DNA of 64,000 bases from the NCBI RefSeq assembly GCF_002305875.1, contig NZ_CP022098.1:4340001-4404000 (forward strand). Direction: 5' to 3'. The position numbers and the translations under genes were made by a program. The notes under the pieces were generated by a model. The model made no database searches and was not told where the DNA came from. It saw only the letters and a list, made by a program, of their open reading frames with translations. Shown one piece after another: positions 7,908 through 16,272 of this stretch. Origin of the DNA: Cystobacter fuscus. Its GTDB lineage: Bacteria > Myxococcota > Myxococcia > Myxococcales > Myxococcaceae. The number at the start of each line of letters is the position of its first letter. Positions within the stretch are counted from its first letter, which is position 1.

Positions 7908-9082
7908 AGCCCTCCGGTGCGTGGGTTTGGGTGGGCAAGGGGCTGCGGGCCCTGGTGGGCCTGGTGCTGCTCCTCTTGGGGTGGGCGGGGTTCTTCACGT
8001 TCGCGGCCTCGTATGCCGACTACCCGGTGGTGCCCCCGGCGCCCGAGGGCCCCCGGTGGCCGCGCGGCGCCTTCCATGTGCACACCACGCGCTCGGATGG
8101 GCGGGCGACGGAGGCGGAGGTGGCCGCGGCGGCGAAGGTGGCGGGCCTGCACTTCGTGGTGCTCACGGATCACAATGACTTCACCCCGCGCGAGCCCGTC
8201 TTCGTGGACGGGGTGTTGCTGGTCCAGGGAGTGGAGATCTCCACGGCCGCGGGGCACCTCGTGGCGTTCGGCCTCGAGCGCCCGCTGGAGGGGGTGCACA
8301 AGGGGATGGACGGGGGCGAGGCCCAGGCGGCGGTGGAGCGGGCCGGGGGCGTGAGTGTGCTCGCCCATCCGGTGCAGGCGCGCAATCCCTGGCGCCACGA
8401 GGGGGCCGCGCGGCGGGCCGAGGGCTTCGAGCTGTACTCGGCGGACACGTTCTTCCGGAGCGCGGTGCGCGACCCCTTCAGCCGGTTGTTGCCCGCGGTG
8501 GGTGCCTGGCTTGGCCAGCGCGTGCACGGGGTGATGCTGCTCGTCGAGCCGGACGAGGGGCCCGTGACGAAGCTCCTGGAGCTGGCGCGGGAGAAGCCGC
8601 GGCTGGCGCTGTGCGCGCACGATGCGCACGGCCTGCCGGGCTACGAGGAGGTCTTCCAGTCGCTGGCGATGTACCTGCCGCCCGGGGAAGACGGGGTTGC
8701 GCCCGTGCTGCCCGGGGACGCGCGCGCCGCCGCCGAGGTGGTGGTGAAGGGGCTCGCGAGTGGGCGGGCCCTCTGTGCGTTCCGGGCGCTGGGTGAACCG
8801 GAGGGCTTCGCCCTGGAGGGAGTGGACGCCGAGCACCGGGAGGCCCACGTGGGCGACGTGCTCACGGTGCGCCTGCCGCCGGGAGCCCGGGAGCACGTCC
8901 GCGTGGAGGTGCGAGGAGCGGGGCGGCTGCGACCGGACGGCGTGTCGGTGGAACTGGTGGAGGAGGGGGCGGTCCAGGTGGAGGCGTGGGTGGAAGCGCC
9001 AGGGCGATTCTTCGGGAGTCAGTGGCGGCCGTGGATCGTCCCGAGTCCCGTCCGGGTGCTGGCACGGAGCGTGGGGCGCTGA
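7904..9082 (+). CDS. membrane-anchored PHP-domain metal-dependent hydrolase
   Basis: The 392-residue protein has one N-terminal membrane segment (about residues 13-37) and then a PHP domain. The metal-binding motifs are visible in order: HVHTTRSDG, LTDHND, GVEIS, LAHP and CAHDAHG. PHP enzymes hydrolyse phosphoester bonds or similar; the substrate here is unknown. The C-terminal 120 residues are beta-rich without a domain I recognise. It overlaps the exporter gene by four bases and sits 31 bases before the waaA-like gene, so a role in envelope lipid or glycan metabolism outside the cytoplasmic membrane is a reasonable inference from the context only. Confidence 0.85.
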   Translation: MKPSGAWVWVGKGLRALVGLVLLLLGWAGFFTFAASYADYPVVPPAPEGPRWPRGAFHVHTTRSDGRATEAEVAAAAKVAGLHFVVLTDHNDFTPREPVFVDGVLLVQGVEISTAAGHLVAFGLERPLEGVHKGMDGGEAQAAVERAGGVSVLAHPVQARNPWRHEGAARRAEGFELYSADTFFRSAVRDPFSRLLPAVGAWLGQRVHGVMLLVEPDEGPVTKLLELAREKPRLALCAHDAHGLPGYEEVFQSLAMYLPPGEDGVAPVLPGDARAAAEVVVKGLASGRALCAFRALGEPEGFALEGVDAEHREAHVGDVLTVRLPPGAREHVRVEVRGAGRLRPDGVSVELVEEGAVQVEAWVEAPGRFFGSQWRPWIVPSPVRVLARSVGR

Positions 9083-9113
9083 GATCTGCTAGAGGGACGC
9101 GGCCCGGCCTCCC

Positions 9114-10382
9114 ATGCGCTTGCTCTACGTCCTCGCCAGCTACCTGCTCTTCGCCGTGTTGTTTCCCGTGCTGTCCTTGCACCGCAAGACACGCAACGGG
9201 TTGAGGCAGCGGCTTGGCTATTACGCGCCGGGGGATCTGCCGCCGCGCGGGACGGGACCGACGTTCTGGCTGCATGGGGCGAGCGCGGGAGATCTCCTGG
9301 CACTCTCGCCGATGTTCGCGCCGCTGCGGGCGCGCTTTCCGGGGTGCCGCATCGTGCTCTCCACGATGACGGACTCGGGTTTCATGATGGGGCGAGGGCG
9401 GTTGGCGAAGGAGGTGGACGCGGTGGTGTATGCGCCGTACGACCTGTGGGGCGCCACGCGGCGGGCGGTGCGCGCCATCCAGCCGGATCTACTGGTGCTC
9501 GAGTACACGGAGATCTGGCCCAACCTCATCCGCGCGGCGAAGCGGGCCGGGGTGAAGGTGACGCTGACGAACGGGCGTTTCTCCCCGGGGCAGCAGGGCA
9601 GGTACCGGCTGTTGTTCTCGCTGATTGGCAATCCGCTGCGGGACATGGCGCTGTTCCTGATGCGGGGCGAGGACGAGGCGGAGCGGGCACTGGCGCTGGG
9701 GGCGCCGGGCGAGCGGGTCTTCGTGACGGGGAACACCAAGTTCGATGCCCTGGCGGCGGTGGGCCCGGGGCAGGACGACGAGGCGCTGCGGGGCGCGCTG
9801 GGGCTGAAGGCGGGGGAGCGGGTGTGGATCGCCGGCAGTACCCACGAGGGTGAGGAGGAGCACCTGCTGGGGGTCTACCGCCGGCTGCTGGACGTGCACC
9901 CGGATCTCCGGCTGGTGATCGCGCCGAGGTACATCGACCGGGCGGGACGGATCGCCGCGCTGGCGAGGGACGCGGGGTTGAGCGTGGGGTTGCGCTCGAA
10001 GGGGAACGAGGAGGGAGGGCGGGTGGTGGTGCTGGACTCGATGGGCGAGCTGTCGCGGGCGTACCGGCTGGCGTCGTTGGTGTTCGTGGGCGGCTCGTTC
10101 ACGACGCGCGGAGGGCAGAACATCCTGGAGCCGGCGGGACAGGGCAAGCCGGTGTTGTTCGGGCCGCACATGGAGAACTTCCAGGACAGCGTGCAGGTGC
10201 TGGTGGGGCGGGGAGGCATCCAGGTGAACGACGCGGAGCACCTGTACCGGGTGATGTCGGAGCTGCTGCAGAAGCCGGAGAACGTGACGTCGCTCGGGGT
10301 GTTGGCGAGGACGACGGTGCGGCAGGTGTCCGGGGCGAGCCAGCGCAACGTGGAGCACATGGTGCGGGTGTTGGCGCGATGA
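9114..10382 (+). CDS. waaA: Kdo transferase WaaA-like protein (GT30)
   Basis: The 422-residue product matches WaaA/KdtA over its length: an N-terminal membrane anchor, the acceptor block WLHGASAGD, then LEYTEIWPNL, TNGRFS, a C-terminal GSTHEGEEE and FVGGSFTTRGGQNILEPA. WaaA adds Kdo to lipid A at the inner membrane. Two deviations stand out: the general-base Glu of the (S)xGE motif (Glu31 in Aquifex) is Asp60 here, and ETELWPN reads EYTEIWPN. The enzyme may still act, or use a different donor or acceptor. It overlaps the following glycosyltransferase by four bases. Confidence 0.88.
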   Translation: MRLLYVLASYLLFAVLFPVLSLHRKTRNGLRQRLGYYAPGDLPPRGTGPTFWLHGASAGDLLALSPMFAPLRARFPGCRIVLSTMTDSGFMMGRGRLAKEVDAVVYAPYDLWGATRRAVRAIQPDLLVLEYTEIWPNLIRAAKRAGVKVTLTNGRFSPGQQGRYRLLFSLIGNPLRDMALFLMRGEDEAERALALGAPGERVFVTGNTKFDALAAVGPGQDDEALRGALGLKAGERVWIAGSTHEGEEEHLLGVYRRLLDVHPDLRLVIAPRYIDRAGRIAALARDAGLSVGLRSKGNEEGGRVVVLDSMGELSRAYRLASLVFVGGSFTTRGGQNILEPAGQGKPVLFGPHMENFQDSVQVLVGRGGIQVNDAEHLYRVMSELLQKPENVTSLGVLARTTVRQVSGASQRNVEHMVRVLAR

Positions 10383-11401
10383 GGATCCTGCATCTGCTCG
10401 CGAGCCCCTACTGGAGCGGCCCGGCGGAGAACGTGGCGTTGCTGGCGCTGGCGCAGCGCGAGGCGGGGCACGAGGTGCGGGTGGCGGTGGACCGGCGGCG
10501 CGCGAAGGCGTCGTCGGAGGAACTGGCGGTGCCGCGCTTCGAGGCCTTGGGGCTGCTGGACGAGGGCGGGCTGGAGTTGTCGGTGAAGTCGCCGCCGTGG
10601 CGGATGGTGGGGGACGGGTGGAGGTTGAGGGGGCGGAGCGTGGAGGTGGTGCACGCGCACTTCACGCATGATCATCTGGTGGCGCGCTGGGGGCGGCCGC
10701 GGGGCGCGGTGTTGATCCGCTCGGTGCATGCGCCGAGGTCGTTGCGCGCCTCGCTGCCGGAGGCGGACGCGTACACGGTGCCCGCGTCCTCGCTGATCAC
10801 CCGGCTGGTGGGCAGGCGCGTGCGGGTGTTGCCGCCGTTGGTGGACGGGATGTTCCGGCCCGAGGCGGATCGGGAGGCGCTCCGGCGGGAGTTGGGGCTC
10901 ACGGGCTCGCCGCTCATCGGCATGGTGTCGACGTTCCAGGTGTCGCGCCGGCACGCGCTCGGGGTGGAGGCGTTCGCGAGGCTGCGGCGGGTGCGCGCGG
11001 AGGCCCGGTTGGTGCTGGTGGGGGATGGGGGCCTGGTGGAGACGGTGCGCGAGCAGGTGCGGGCGCTGGGGGTGGAGGAGGGGGTGACGTTCGCGGGCTA
11101 TCGGCGGGGGGAGGCGTTCGCGCGCTGGCTGAAGGCGCTGGACGAGGTGTGGATATTGGGGTTGGGGAACGACTGGAGCGCGAGGGCGGCGGCGCAGGCG
11201 CGGGCCTGTGGGGTGCGCGTGGTGGCGGTGGCGGAGGGCAACCTGTTGGCGCTGGCGGACGCGCGGGTGGAGGAGCTGACGCCGGAGGCGGTGGTGGCGG
11301 CCTCGGAGTCGGGGGAGCGGGCGTTGGTGGAGCATCCGGGCAACGCGCGGATCGCCGCGGACGTGCTCGCGCTGTACGAGCAGGCGAGGGCGGGGCGGTG
11401 A
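10379..11401 (+). CDS. GT4-family glycosyltransferase
   Basis: The 340-residue protein has a GT-B layout: an N-terminal acceptor half starting MRILHLLASPYWSGPAENV and a C-terminal donor half with IGMVSTFQVSRRH and LVLVGDGGLVETV. The usual EGFGLPVLEA-type donor block is weak; only ARACGVRVVAV remains in that place. Start ATG overlaps the waaA-like stop (ATGA) and its own stop overlaps the lpxK start (GTGA), so it is embedded in the lipid A unit. It probably adds a sugar to the LPS core, but donor and acceptor cannot be assigned. Confidence 0.82.
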   Translation: MRILHLLASPYWSGPAENVALLALAQREAGHEVRVAVDRRRAKASSEELAVPRFEALGLLDEGGLELSVKSPPWRMVGDGWRLRGRSVEVVHAHFTHDHLVARWGRPRGAVLIRSVHAPRSLRASLPEADAYTVPASSLITRLVGRRVRVLPPLVDGMFRPEADREALRRELGLTGSPLIGMVSTFQVSRRHALGVEAFARLRRVRAEARLVLVGDGGLVETVREQVRALGVEEGVTFAGYRRGEAFARWLKALDEVWILGLGNDWSARAAAQARACGVRVVAVAEGNLLALADARVEELTPEAVVAASESGERALVEHPGNARIAADVLALYEQARAGR

Positions 11402-12447
11402 GCGGCCCGACGGCGATCGAGCGGGTCTTCTATCCGGGGGCGCCGGAGCCGTGGAGGCGCCGGGCGATGCTCGCGCCGCTGGAGCTGTTGTCGTGGGGCT
11501 ATGGAGCGGGCGTGCGGCTGCGCGGCGCGTTCTACGACGCGGGGTGGCTGCGAGGGGAGCGGGTGGAGGGCCTGCGGGTCATCTCGGTGGGCAACCTGAA
11601 CGTGGGAGGGACGGGGAAGACGCCCGCGGTGCTCTACCTGACGGAGCTGTTGGTGCGGGAGGGCAGGCGCGTGGGCATCCTCACGCGCGGGTATGGGAGA
11701 GGCTCGAAGGAGCCGTTGAGCTTCACGGGGCGGGAGCGGCTGCCCTCGGTGGAGGAAGCGGGGGACGAGCCCTTGCTGTTGGCGCGCCGGTGTCCCGAGG
11801 CGCGGTTGCTGGTGGGAGCGGACCGGCGGGCGTTGGCGCGGCGGGCGAGGGACGAGTACGGGCTGGAGGTGGTGCTGTTGGACGATGGTTTCCAGCACCG
11901 GCGGTTGGAGAGGGACGAGGACGTGGTGGTGGTGGACGAGGCGGTGGGCTTCGGCAATGGACGGATGTTGCCGCGAGGGCCCTTGCGCGAGCCCCTGTCG
12001 TCCCTGAAGCGGGCCACGCTCGTGTGGGTGCGAGCGTCCTCGGTGCCGGTGGTGGACTGGCCGCCATTCACGGCGCCCCGGGTGCGGACGTGCTACCGGC
12101 CCACGGGTTGGGTGGACCCCGAGGGAGCGCTGCATCCACCCGGAGTGTTGGAGGGCAGGCCGGTCCTGGCGTTGGCGGGGTTGGCGAGGCCTGGTGGCTT
12201 CGTGCGGACGCTGGAGGAACTGGGTGTGGAGGTGAGGGGAACGGCCTTCTTCGCGGACCATCATCATTTCAGCGCGCGGGAACTCGAGGAAGTCAGGGAC
12301 CGGGCGGTGCGGTTGGGGGCGCGGGTGGTGACGACGGAGAAGGACCGGGTGCGTCTGCCGGTGGACTTCGAGACCTGGGCGGTGAGACTGGGCGTGGAGG
12401 TACTGGAGGGTGAGGCGCATCTCCGCCGGGCCCTGGGGCTTACGTAG
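11398..12447 (+). CDS. lpxK: tetraacyldisaccharide 4'-kinase LpxK
   Basis: The 349-residue protein carries the LpxK signature: P-loop SVGNLNVGGTGKTP, RGYGRGS, GDEPLLLARR, LLDDGFQHRRL, LPRGPLREPL and FFADHHHFS. LpxK is an inner-membrane-associated kinase that phosphorylates the 4' position of the lipid A disaccharide. The GTG start at 11398 overlaps the preceding stop and gives the family-typical N-terminus; longer in-frame readings extend into the upstream gene and are not needed. A 76-base gap separates it from the heptose kinase gene. Together with LpxI and LpxB this covers the middle steps of the Raetz pathway. Confidence 0.95.
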   Translation: MSGPTAIERVFYPGAPEPWRRRAMLAPLELLSWGYGAGVRLRGAFYDAGWLRGERVEGLRVISVGNLNVGGTGKTPAVLYLTELLVREGRRVGILTRGYGRGSKEPLSFTGRERLPSVEEAGDEPLLLARRCPEARLLVGADRRALARRARDEYGLEVVLLDDGFQHRRLERDEDVVVVDEAVGFGNGRMLPRGPLREPLSSLKRATLVWVRASSVPVVDWPPFTAPRVRTCYRPTGWVDPEGALHPPGVLEGRPVLALAGLARPGGFVRTLEELGVEVRGTAFFADHHHFSARELEEVRDRAVRLGARVVTTEKDRVRLPVDFETWAVRLGVEVLEGEAHLRRALGLT

Positions 12448-12523
12448 GAGAAGGTCGGCTTGTGGGCGGGGAGCCGGTGTGGGACAACGCGCCGCAATGG
12501 CCGCTGTCCTTCCCGCCCGAGCG

Positions 12524-13510
12524 ATGTCCTCCCTGACCCAGTTGCCCCTGGCGTTCTCGCGCCGGAGGGTGCTGATGGTGGGGGATCTCGTCGCCGACCA
12601 TTACATCTACGGCCAGACGGACCGGGTGAGCCGGGAGGCGCCGGTGCTGATCGTCCGCCACGAGTCCTCGGAGGTGAAGCTGGGGGGAGGGGCGAACGTG
12701 GCGGCGAACGTGCGAGCGCTGTCGGGGCAGGTGACGGCGGTGGGGGTGCTGGGCACGGACGAGATGGGCCGGGCGTTGCGCAAGCTGTGCGACGAGGCGG
12801 ACATCCAGCTGAGTGTGGTGAGTGCGCGGGGCGTGGAGACGGAGACGAAGACGCGCATTCTTGCGGGCGGGGTGAGCACGACCCGGCAGCAGATGTTGAG
12901 GTTGGACCGGGGTCAGCGGGGGCCCTTGCCGCCGCGGTTGAGGCGGGCCCTGGTGAAGCGGGTGGAGGAAGCGGCGAAAGACGCGGACGCGGTGGTGGTG
13001 TCGGATTACGGCGCGGGGGTGGTGGGGGACGAGATGCGCGAGGCGCTGCGCGCACTGGCGGCGAATGGGATGCCGGTGTGCGTGGACAGCCGTTATAGCT
13101 TGTCGGCCTTCACCGGGGTGACGGTGTGCAAGCCGAACGAGCCGGAGTTGCAGTCCTTGGTGGGCCGTCCCTTGAGGACGGAGGCGGAGCTGCTGGAGGC
13201 GGGGCATGAGGTGGTGAAGCGGCTGCGCTGCCAGGCGTTGTTGGTGACGCGGGGCCGGCATGGCATGGCGCTCTTCGATGCGAAGGGGGGCGTGGACCTG
13301 GTGCCGGTGCATGGGGCGAGGGACGCGGTGGACGTGACGGGGGCGGGGGATACGGTGATCGCGGCGTTCTCGCTCGGGTTGGCGGCGGGTGGCGGCTTTG
13401 GGGATGCGGCGCGGCTGGCGAACGTGGCGGGAGCGCTGGCGGTGCAGAAGCTGGGCACGGCGACGGTGGCGCGCGACGAGTTGTTGGGAGAGCTGCGGGG
13501 GACGAGATGA
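12524..13510 (+). CDS. rfaE1: D-glycero-beta-D-manno-heptose-7-phosphate kinase (HldE N-terminal half as a separate gene)
   Basis: The 328-residue protein is a ribokinase-family (PfkB) kinase. It opens VLMVGDLVADHYIYGQTDRVSREAPV-like, has the family glycine pair KLGGGANVAANV, and the C-terminal catalytic motif DVTGAGDTV. It phosphorylates heptose-7-phosphate at C1 in ADP-heptose synthesis for LPS core. In E. coli this domain is fused to the adenylyltransferase in HldE; here the second activity is the next gene, overlapping by four bases. The start at 12524 gives the family N-terminus; an in-frame ATG at 12497 would add nine residues. Confidence 0.92.
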   Translation: MSSLTQLPLAFSRRRVLMVGDLVADHYIYGQTDRVSREAPVLIVRHESSEVKLGGGANVAANVRALSGQVTAVGVLGTDEMGRALRKLCDEADIQLSVVSARGVETETKTRILAGGVSTTRQQMLRLDRGQRGPLPPRLRRALVKRVEEAAKDADAVVVSDYGAGVVGDEMREALRALAANGMPVCVDSRYSLSAFTGVTVCKPNEPELQSLVGRPLRTEAELLEAGHEVVKRLRCQALLVTRGRHGMALFDAKGGVDLVPVHGARDAVDVTGAGDTVIAAFSLGLAAGGGFGDAARLANVAGALAVQKLGTATVARDELLGELRGTR

Positions 13511-13998
13511 GCACGCTGGAAAAGGTGCGGGGGCTCGCGGAGGTAGTGGAGCAGCGCGAGCGCTGGCGAGCGGAAGGCAAGACGGTGGCGCTGGCCAACG
13601 GTATTTTTGATCTGCTGCATGTGGGGCATGTGCGCTATCTGGAGGGAGCCCGGGCGCTCGCGGACCATCTGGTGGTGGCGGTGAACTCGGACGCGTCGAC
13701 GAGGGCGTACAAGGGGCCGGGCCGGCCGCACATCCCGGAGGCGGAGCGGGCGGAATTGGTGGCGGCGCTGGCGTGTACGGATCGTGTGCTGGTATTCGAC
13801 GAGCCCAACGTGCGGTCCATCATCCGGGTGTTGAAGCCGGACGTGCACGTGAAGGGGACGGACTACACGCCAGACAGCATTCCCGAGGCGGATGAGGTCC
13901 GCGCCTATGGGGGCCGGGTGGCGGTGGCGGGAGATCCCAAGAATCACAGCACGACGGAACTGGCCCGGCGATTGCGAATGGACCGAGGACCCGGATAG
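13507..13998 (+). CDS. rfaE2: D-beta-D-heptose 1-phosphate adenylyltransferase (HldE C-terminal half)
   Basis: The 163-residue protein is a nucleotidyltransferase with the HxGH motif in FDLLHVGHVRYL and the downstream VNSDASTRAYKGPGRP and VKGTDYTPDSIPEA blocks typical of RfaE2. It converts heptose-1,7-derived heptose-1-phosphate and ATP into ADP-heptose, the donor for heptosyltransferases such as the GT9 gene nearby. ATG at 13507 overlaps the stop of the kinase gene. Split RfaE1/RfaE2 occurs in several lineages, so this is not a broken hldE. Confidence 0.94.
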   Translation: MSTLEKVRGLAEVVEQRERWRAEGKTVALANGIFDLLHVGHVRYLEGARALADHLVVAVNSDASTRAYKGPGRPHIPEAERAELVAALACTDRVLVFDEPNVRSIIRVLKPDVHVKGTDYTPDSIPEADEVRAYGGRVAVAGDPKNHSTTELARRLRMDRGPG

Positions 13999-14007
13999 GG
14001 GACGCAC

Positions 14008-14214
14008 ATGATGCTTTTCGAGGAGTTGTTGAGGGTATTGGCATGCCCTCGTTGCAAGGAACCGCTTTCGCTCGATGAGGCGGGGTCGGCCTCATGCGAG
14101 GGCGGGGCGGAGACGTCCGGGACGGGGACGCTGAGCTGCTCGGGATGCGCGCTCGCCTATCCCATCCGGGACGGGGTGGCGGAGCTGCTCGCCGGCGAAG
14201 CGATCCGTGGGTGA
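14008..14214 (+). CDS. Trm112/YcaR-family zinc-ribbon protein
   Basis: The 68-residue protein begins MMLFEELLRVLACPRCKEPL and continues with a second Cys pair, CSGC, then LAYPIRDGVAELL, the exact layout of the Trm112/YcaR (UPF0434) family. The CPRC...CSGC pairs probably bind zinc. In E. coli the homologue YcaR lies between lpxK and kdsB, so association with LPS genes is conserved. The insert between the two Cys pairs is rich in Gly, Ser and Thr and somewhat longer than usual. It starts 9 bases after rfaE2 and ends the forward unit; the opposing GT9 gene ends 2 bases further on. Confidence 0.88.
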   Translation: MMLFEELLRVLACPRCKEPLSLDEAGSASCEGGAETSGTGTLSCSGCALAYPIRDGVAELLAGEAIRG

Positions 14215-14216
14215 AG

Positions 14217-15332
14217 TCAGGAGACTGAACTGCGGACCTGGAGCTCTTCGGCGAAGGAGCGGACCTCCTGGAAGACGCGGGCCTCGAGGTCCCCGCCGGA
14301 GTCGACGACGGGGGTGAGGTCCACCATGCGGTGGGGCGGGTAGGGGTGTCCCCAGCGCTCCATGTCCATGCGGAGGAAGAGGCCGAGGGTGGGGGCTCCG
14401 ACGGCCACGGACAGGTGCATGGGCCCGGTGTTGTTGCAGAGGGTGAGCCCGGCGTCGCGCATGAGGGCGGCCAGCTCATCGATGTTGGTGGGAGGCGCGA
14501 GCTGGGCGCCCGGAGCGGCGGCGACCACGGAACGAGCGAGCTCCTCCTCGCCAGGACCCCAGGTGACGATGGGGGTTCGTCCGCAGGCGAGCAGGGCGCG
14601 AGCGCCGGCGGCGAAGGCCTCGGGAGGGATGCGGCGCCAGCCGAGCCGTCCGCCGGGGTTGACCACGGCGCGGGGCGAGCCGGCCCCGGCCTCGAGCCAG
14701 AGATGGAACTTCTCGCTGATGAGGGGGCGGCGGAAGGACATGCGCGCGGGCTGTTCTTCCCGGACGAAGGGGGAGAGCAGGTGCAGGCGCTGGAGCATCT
14801 CGCCGACGGTATCGGAGCGGGCCGGGATGGACAGCGAGTGCAGCAGGTGGACGGGCCATTGCCTGGGGCCGATGACGAGGGCGTGGGGCCCCACGAGCCG
14901 GGAGATGATGGCGGAGGTCACCGAGGGGCTGGACCAGTTGGCGCAGTCGACGACGACGTCATAGCGCTCGCGGCGCAGGGCGCGGATGCCGGGGGCGAGG
15001 GCGCCGAGCCACAGCAGGCGCCGGTTGAAGGCGATGACGCGGTCGGCCTCGGGGTGGCCGGCGAGGACGCGAGCGACCTTGGAGTGGGCGAGGACGTGGA
15101 CCTCGGGGGGGCGCGAGGTGGCTTTGAGGGCGCGGATGAGGGGGGTGGTGAGGAGGGCCTCCCCGACGCGGTTGTCGATGCGGACCAGGAGGACGCGTCG
15201 GGGGGAGGGGAGGGACTGCCCTGCCTGCCGGCGTCGGCCGGGGCGCCACAGGAGGGCGGATGCCACGAGAGCGAGTGCCAGCTTCGCCCAGAACTCGAGC
15301 CGCTTGTGCCAGACCATCGGGGCGCGGACCAT
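14217..15332 (-). CDS. GT9-family heptosyltransferase-like glycosyltransferase
   Basis: The 371-residue product has an N-terminal hydrophobic stretch (about residues 12-27) and then the GT9 fold: RVLLVRIDNRVGEALLTTPLIRAL, a central RLVGP and IGPRQWPVHLLHSL, and the donor-side VVNPGGRLGWRRIPPEAFA and CNNTGPMHLSVAVGAPTLGLF. GT9 enzymes move heptose from ADP-heptose to the LPS inner core, consistent with the RfaE1/RfaE2 pair next door. The start at 15332 was chosen over 15317; neither has a clear Shine-Dalgarno. It diverges from yicC by 61 bases. Confidence 0.85.
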   Translation of the reverse strand: MVRAPMVWHKRLEFWAKLALALVASALLWRPGRRRQAGQSLPSPRRVLLVRIDNRVGEALLTTPLIRALKATSRPPEVHVLAHSKVARVLAGHPEADRVIAFNRRLLWLGALAPGIRALRRERYDVVVDCANWSSPSVTSAIISRLVGPHALVIGPRQWPVHLLHSLSIPARSDTVGEMLQRLHLLSPFVREEQPARMSFRRPLISEKFHLWLEAGAGSPRAVVNPGGRLGWRRIPPEAFAAGARALLACGRTPIVTWGPGEEELARSVVAAAPGAQLAPPTNIDELAALMRDAGLTLCNNTGPMHLSVAVGAPTLGLFLRMDMERWGHPYPPHRMVDLTPVVDSGGDLEARVFQEVRSFAEELQVRSSVS

Positions 15333-15393
15333 AGCAGAGCGGGAGCGTGCGGGTGGCTTGACCTGATGGCCGGAAGCGCCTAGCAAGCCGCCA

Positions 15394-16272
15394 ATGTTGA
15401 AGAGCATGACCGGATTTGGCGCGGGGCGCGCACGTGTGGGCGACGAGGAGTTCTCCGTCGAGGTGCGTTCGCTCAACCACAAGTTCTGCGAGGTGAAGGC
15501 GCGGCTGCCGCGGGAGCTGGCGGCGCTGGAGCCGGTGCTGGTGAAGCAGGTGAAGGACCGCCTGGCGCGAGGCGCGGTGGATGTCTTCATCAAGCGGCAC
15601 ACGGCGACGGCGGCGGGCACGGTGCCCGTGGTGGATGTGGGGCTCGCGCGGGAGTGGGCGCGCGCCCTGCGTGAGGTGGGCGAGGCCCTGGGGGAACTGG
15701 CGGAGGTGTCCTGGTCGGTGGTGGCCAGCCAACCCGGGGTGGTGCGGTTGGAAGAGCGCGGCATGAACGTGGAGTCGGCGACGCAGGCCGTGTCCGGGGC
15801 GCTGGAGCAGGCGCTGACGGCCTTGGAGCAGATGCGCCAGATCGAGGGGGAGGCCATCCGGGTCGACCTGGAGACGCGGCTTGGGCTCATCGAGCGCTGG
15901 AGCCGGGAGGTGGCCGGACTGGCCCCGCGTTCCGTGGAGGAGTACCGGCAGCGGCTGACCGAGCGGGTGGCGGAGCTGGCGCGGGGCATCTCGGTGGACG
16001 AGCAGCGGCTTGCCCAGGAGGTGGCCCTGTTCGCGGAACGCAGCGACATCGCCGAGGAGATGACGCGGCTGGCGAGTCACCTGGAGCAGTTCCGCCAGCT
16101 CATGGGGGCGGGAGAGCCGTCGGGCCGCCGGATGGACTTCCTCGTGCAGGAGATGCACCGCGAGGTAAACACCACGGGTTCCAAGAGCCAGCACGCGGAA
16201 ATCTCCGCGCGTGTGGTGTCGATGAAGGCAGAAGTCGAGCGCATCCGCGAACAGGTCCAGAACGTCGAATGA
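15394..16272 (+). CDS. yicC: YicC/YloC-family endoribonuclease
   Basis: The 292-residue protein begins MLKSMTGFGAGRA, followed by VEVRSLNHKFCEVKARLP, both invariant in the YicC family, and ends with the DUF1732 block RRMDFLVQEMHREVNTTGSKS. YicC proteins are endoribonucleases that act on small and messenger RNAs. Length is normal. The gene overlaps gmk by four bases (ATGA), a very widely conserved pair, so the two are coupled. Confidence 0.95.
   Translation: MLKSMTGFGAGRARVGDEEFSVEVRSLNHKFCEVKARLPRELAALEPVLVKQVKDRLARGAVDVFIKRHTATAAGTVPVVDVGLAREWARALREVGEALGELAEVSWSVVASQPGVVRLEERGMNVESATQAVSGALEQALTALEQMRQIEGEAIRVDLETRLGLIERWSREVAGLAPRSVEEYRQRLTERVAELARGISVDEQRLAQEVALFAERSDIAEEMTRLASHLEQFRQLMGAGEPSGRRMDFLVQEMHREVNTTGSKSQHAEISARVVSMKAEVERIREQVQNVE

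Noticed and set aside
12448-13998. Broken hldE gene
   Set aside because: Both halves are full length with intact motifs and a clean four-base overlap, matching the split RfaE1/RfaE2 arrangement known elsewhere.
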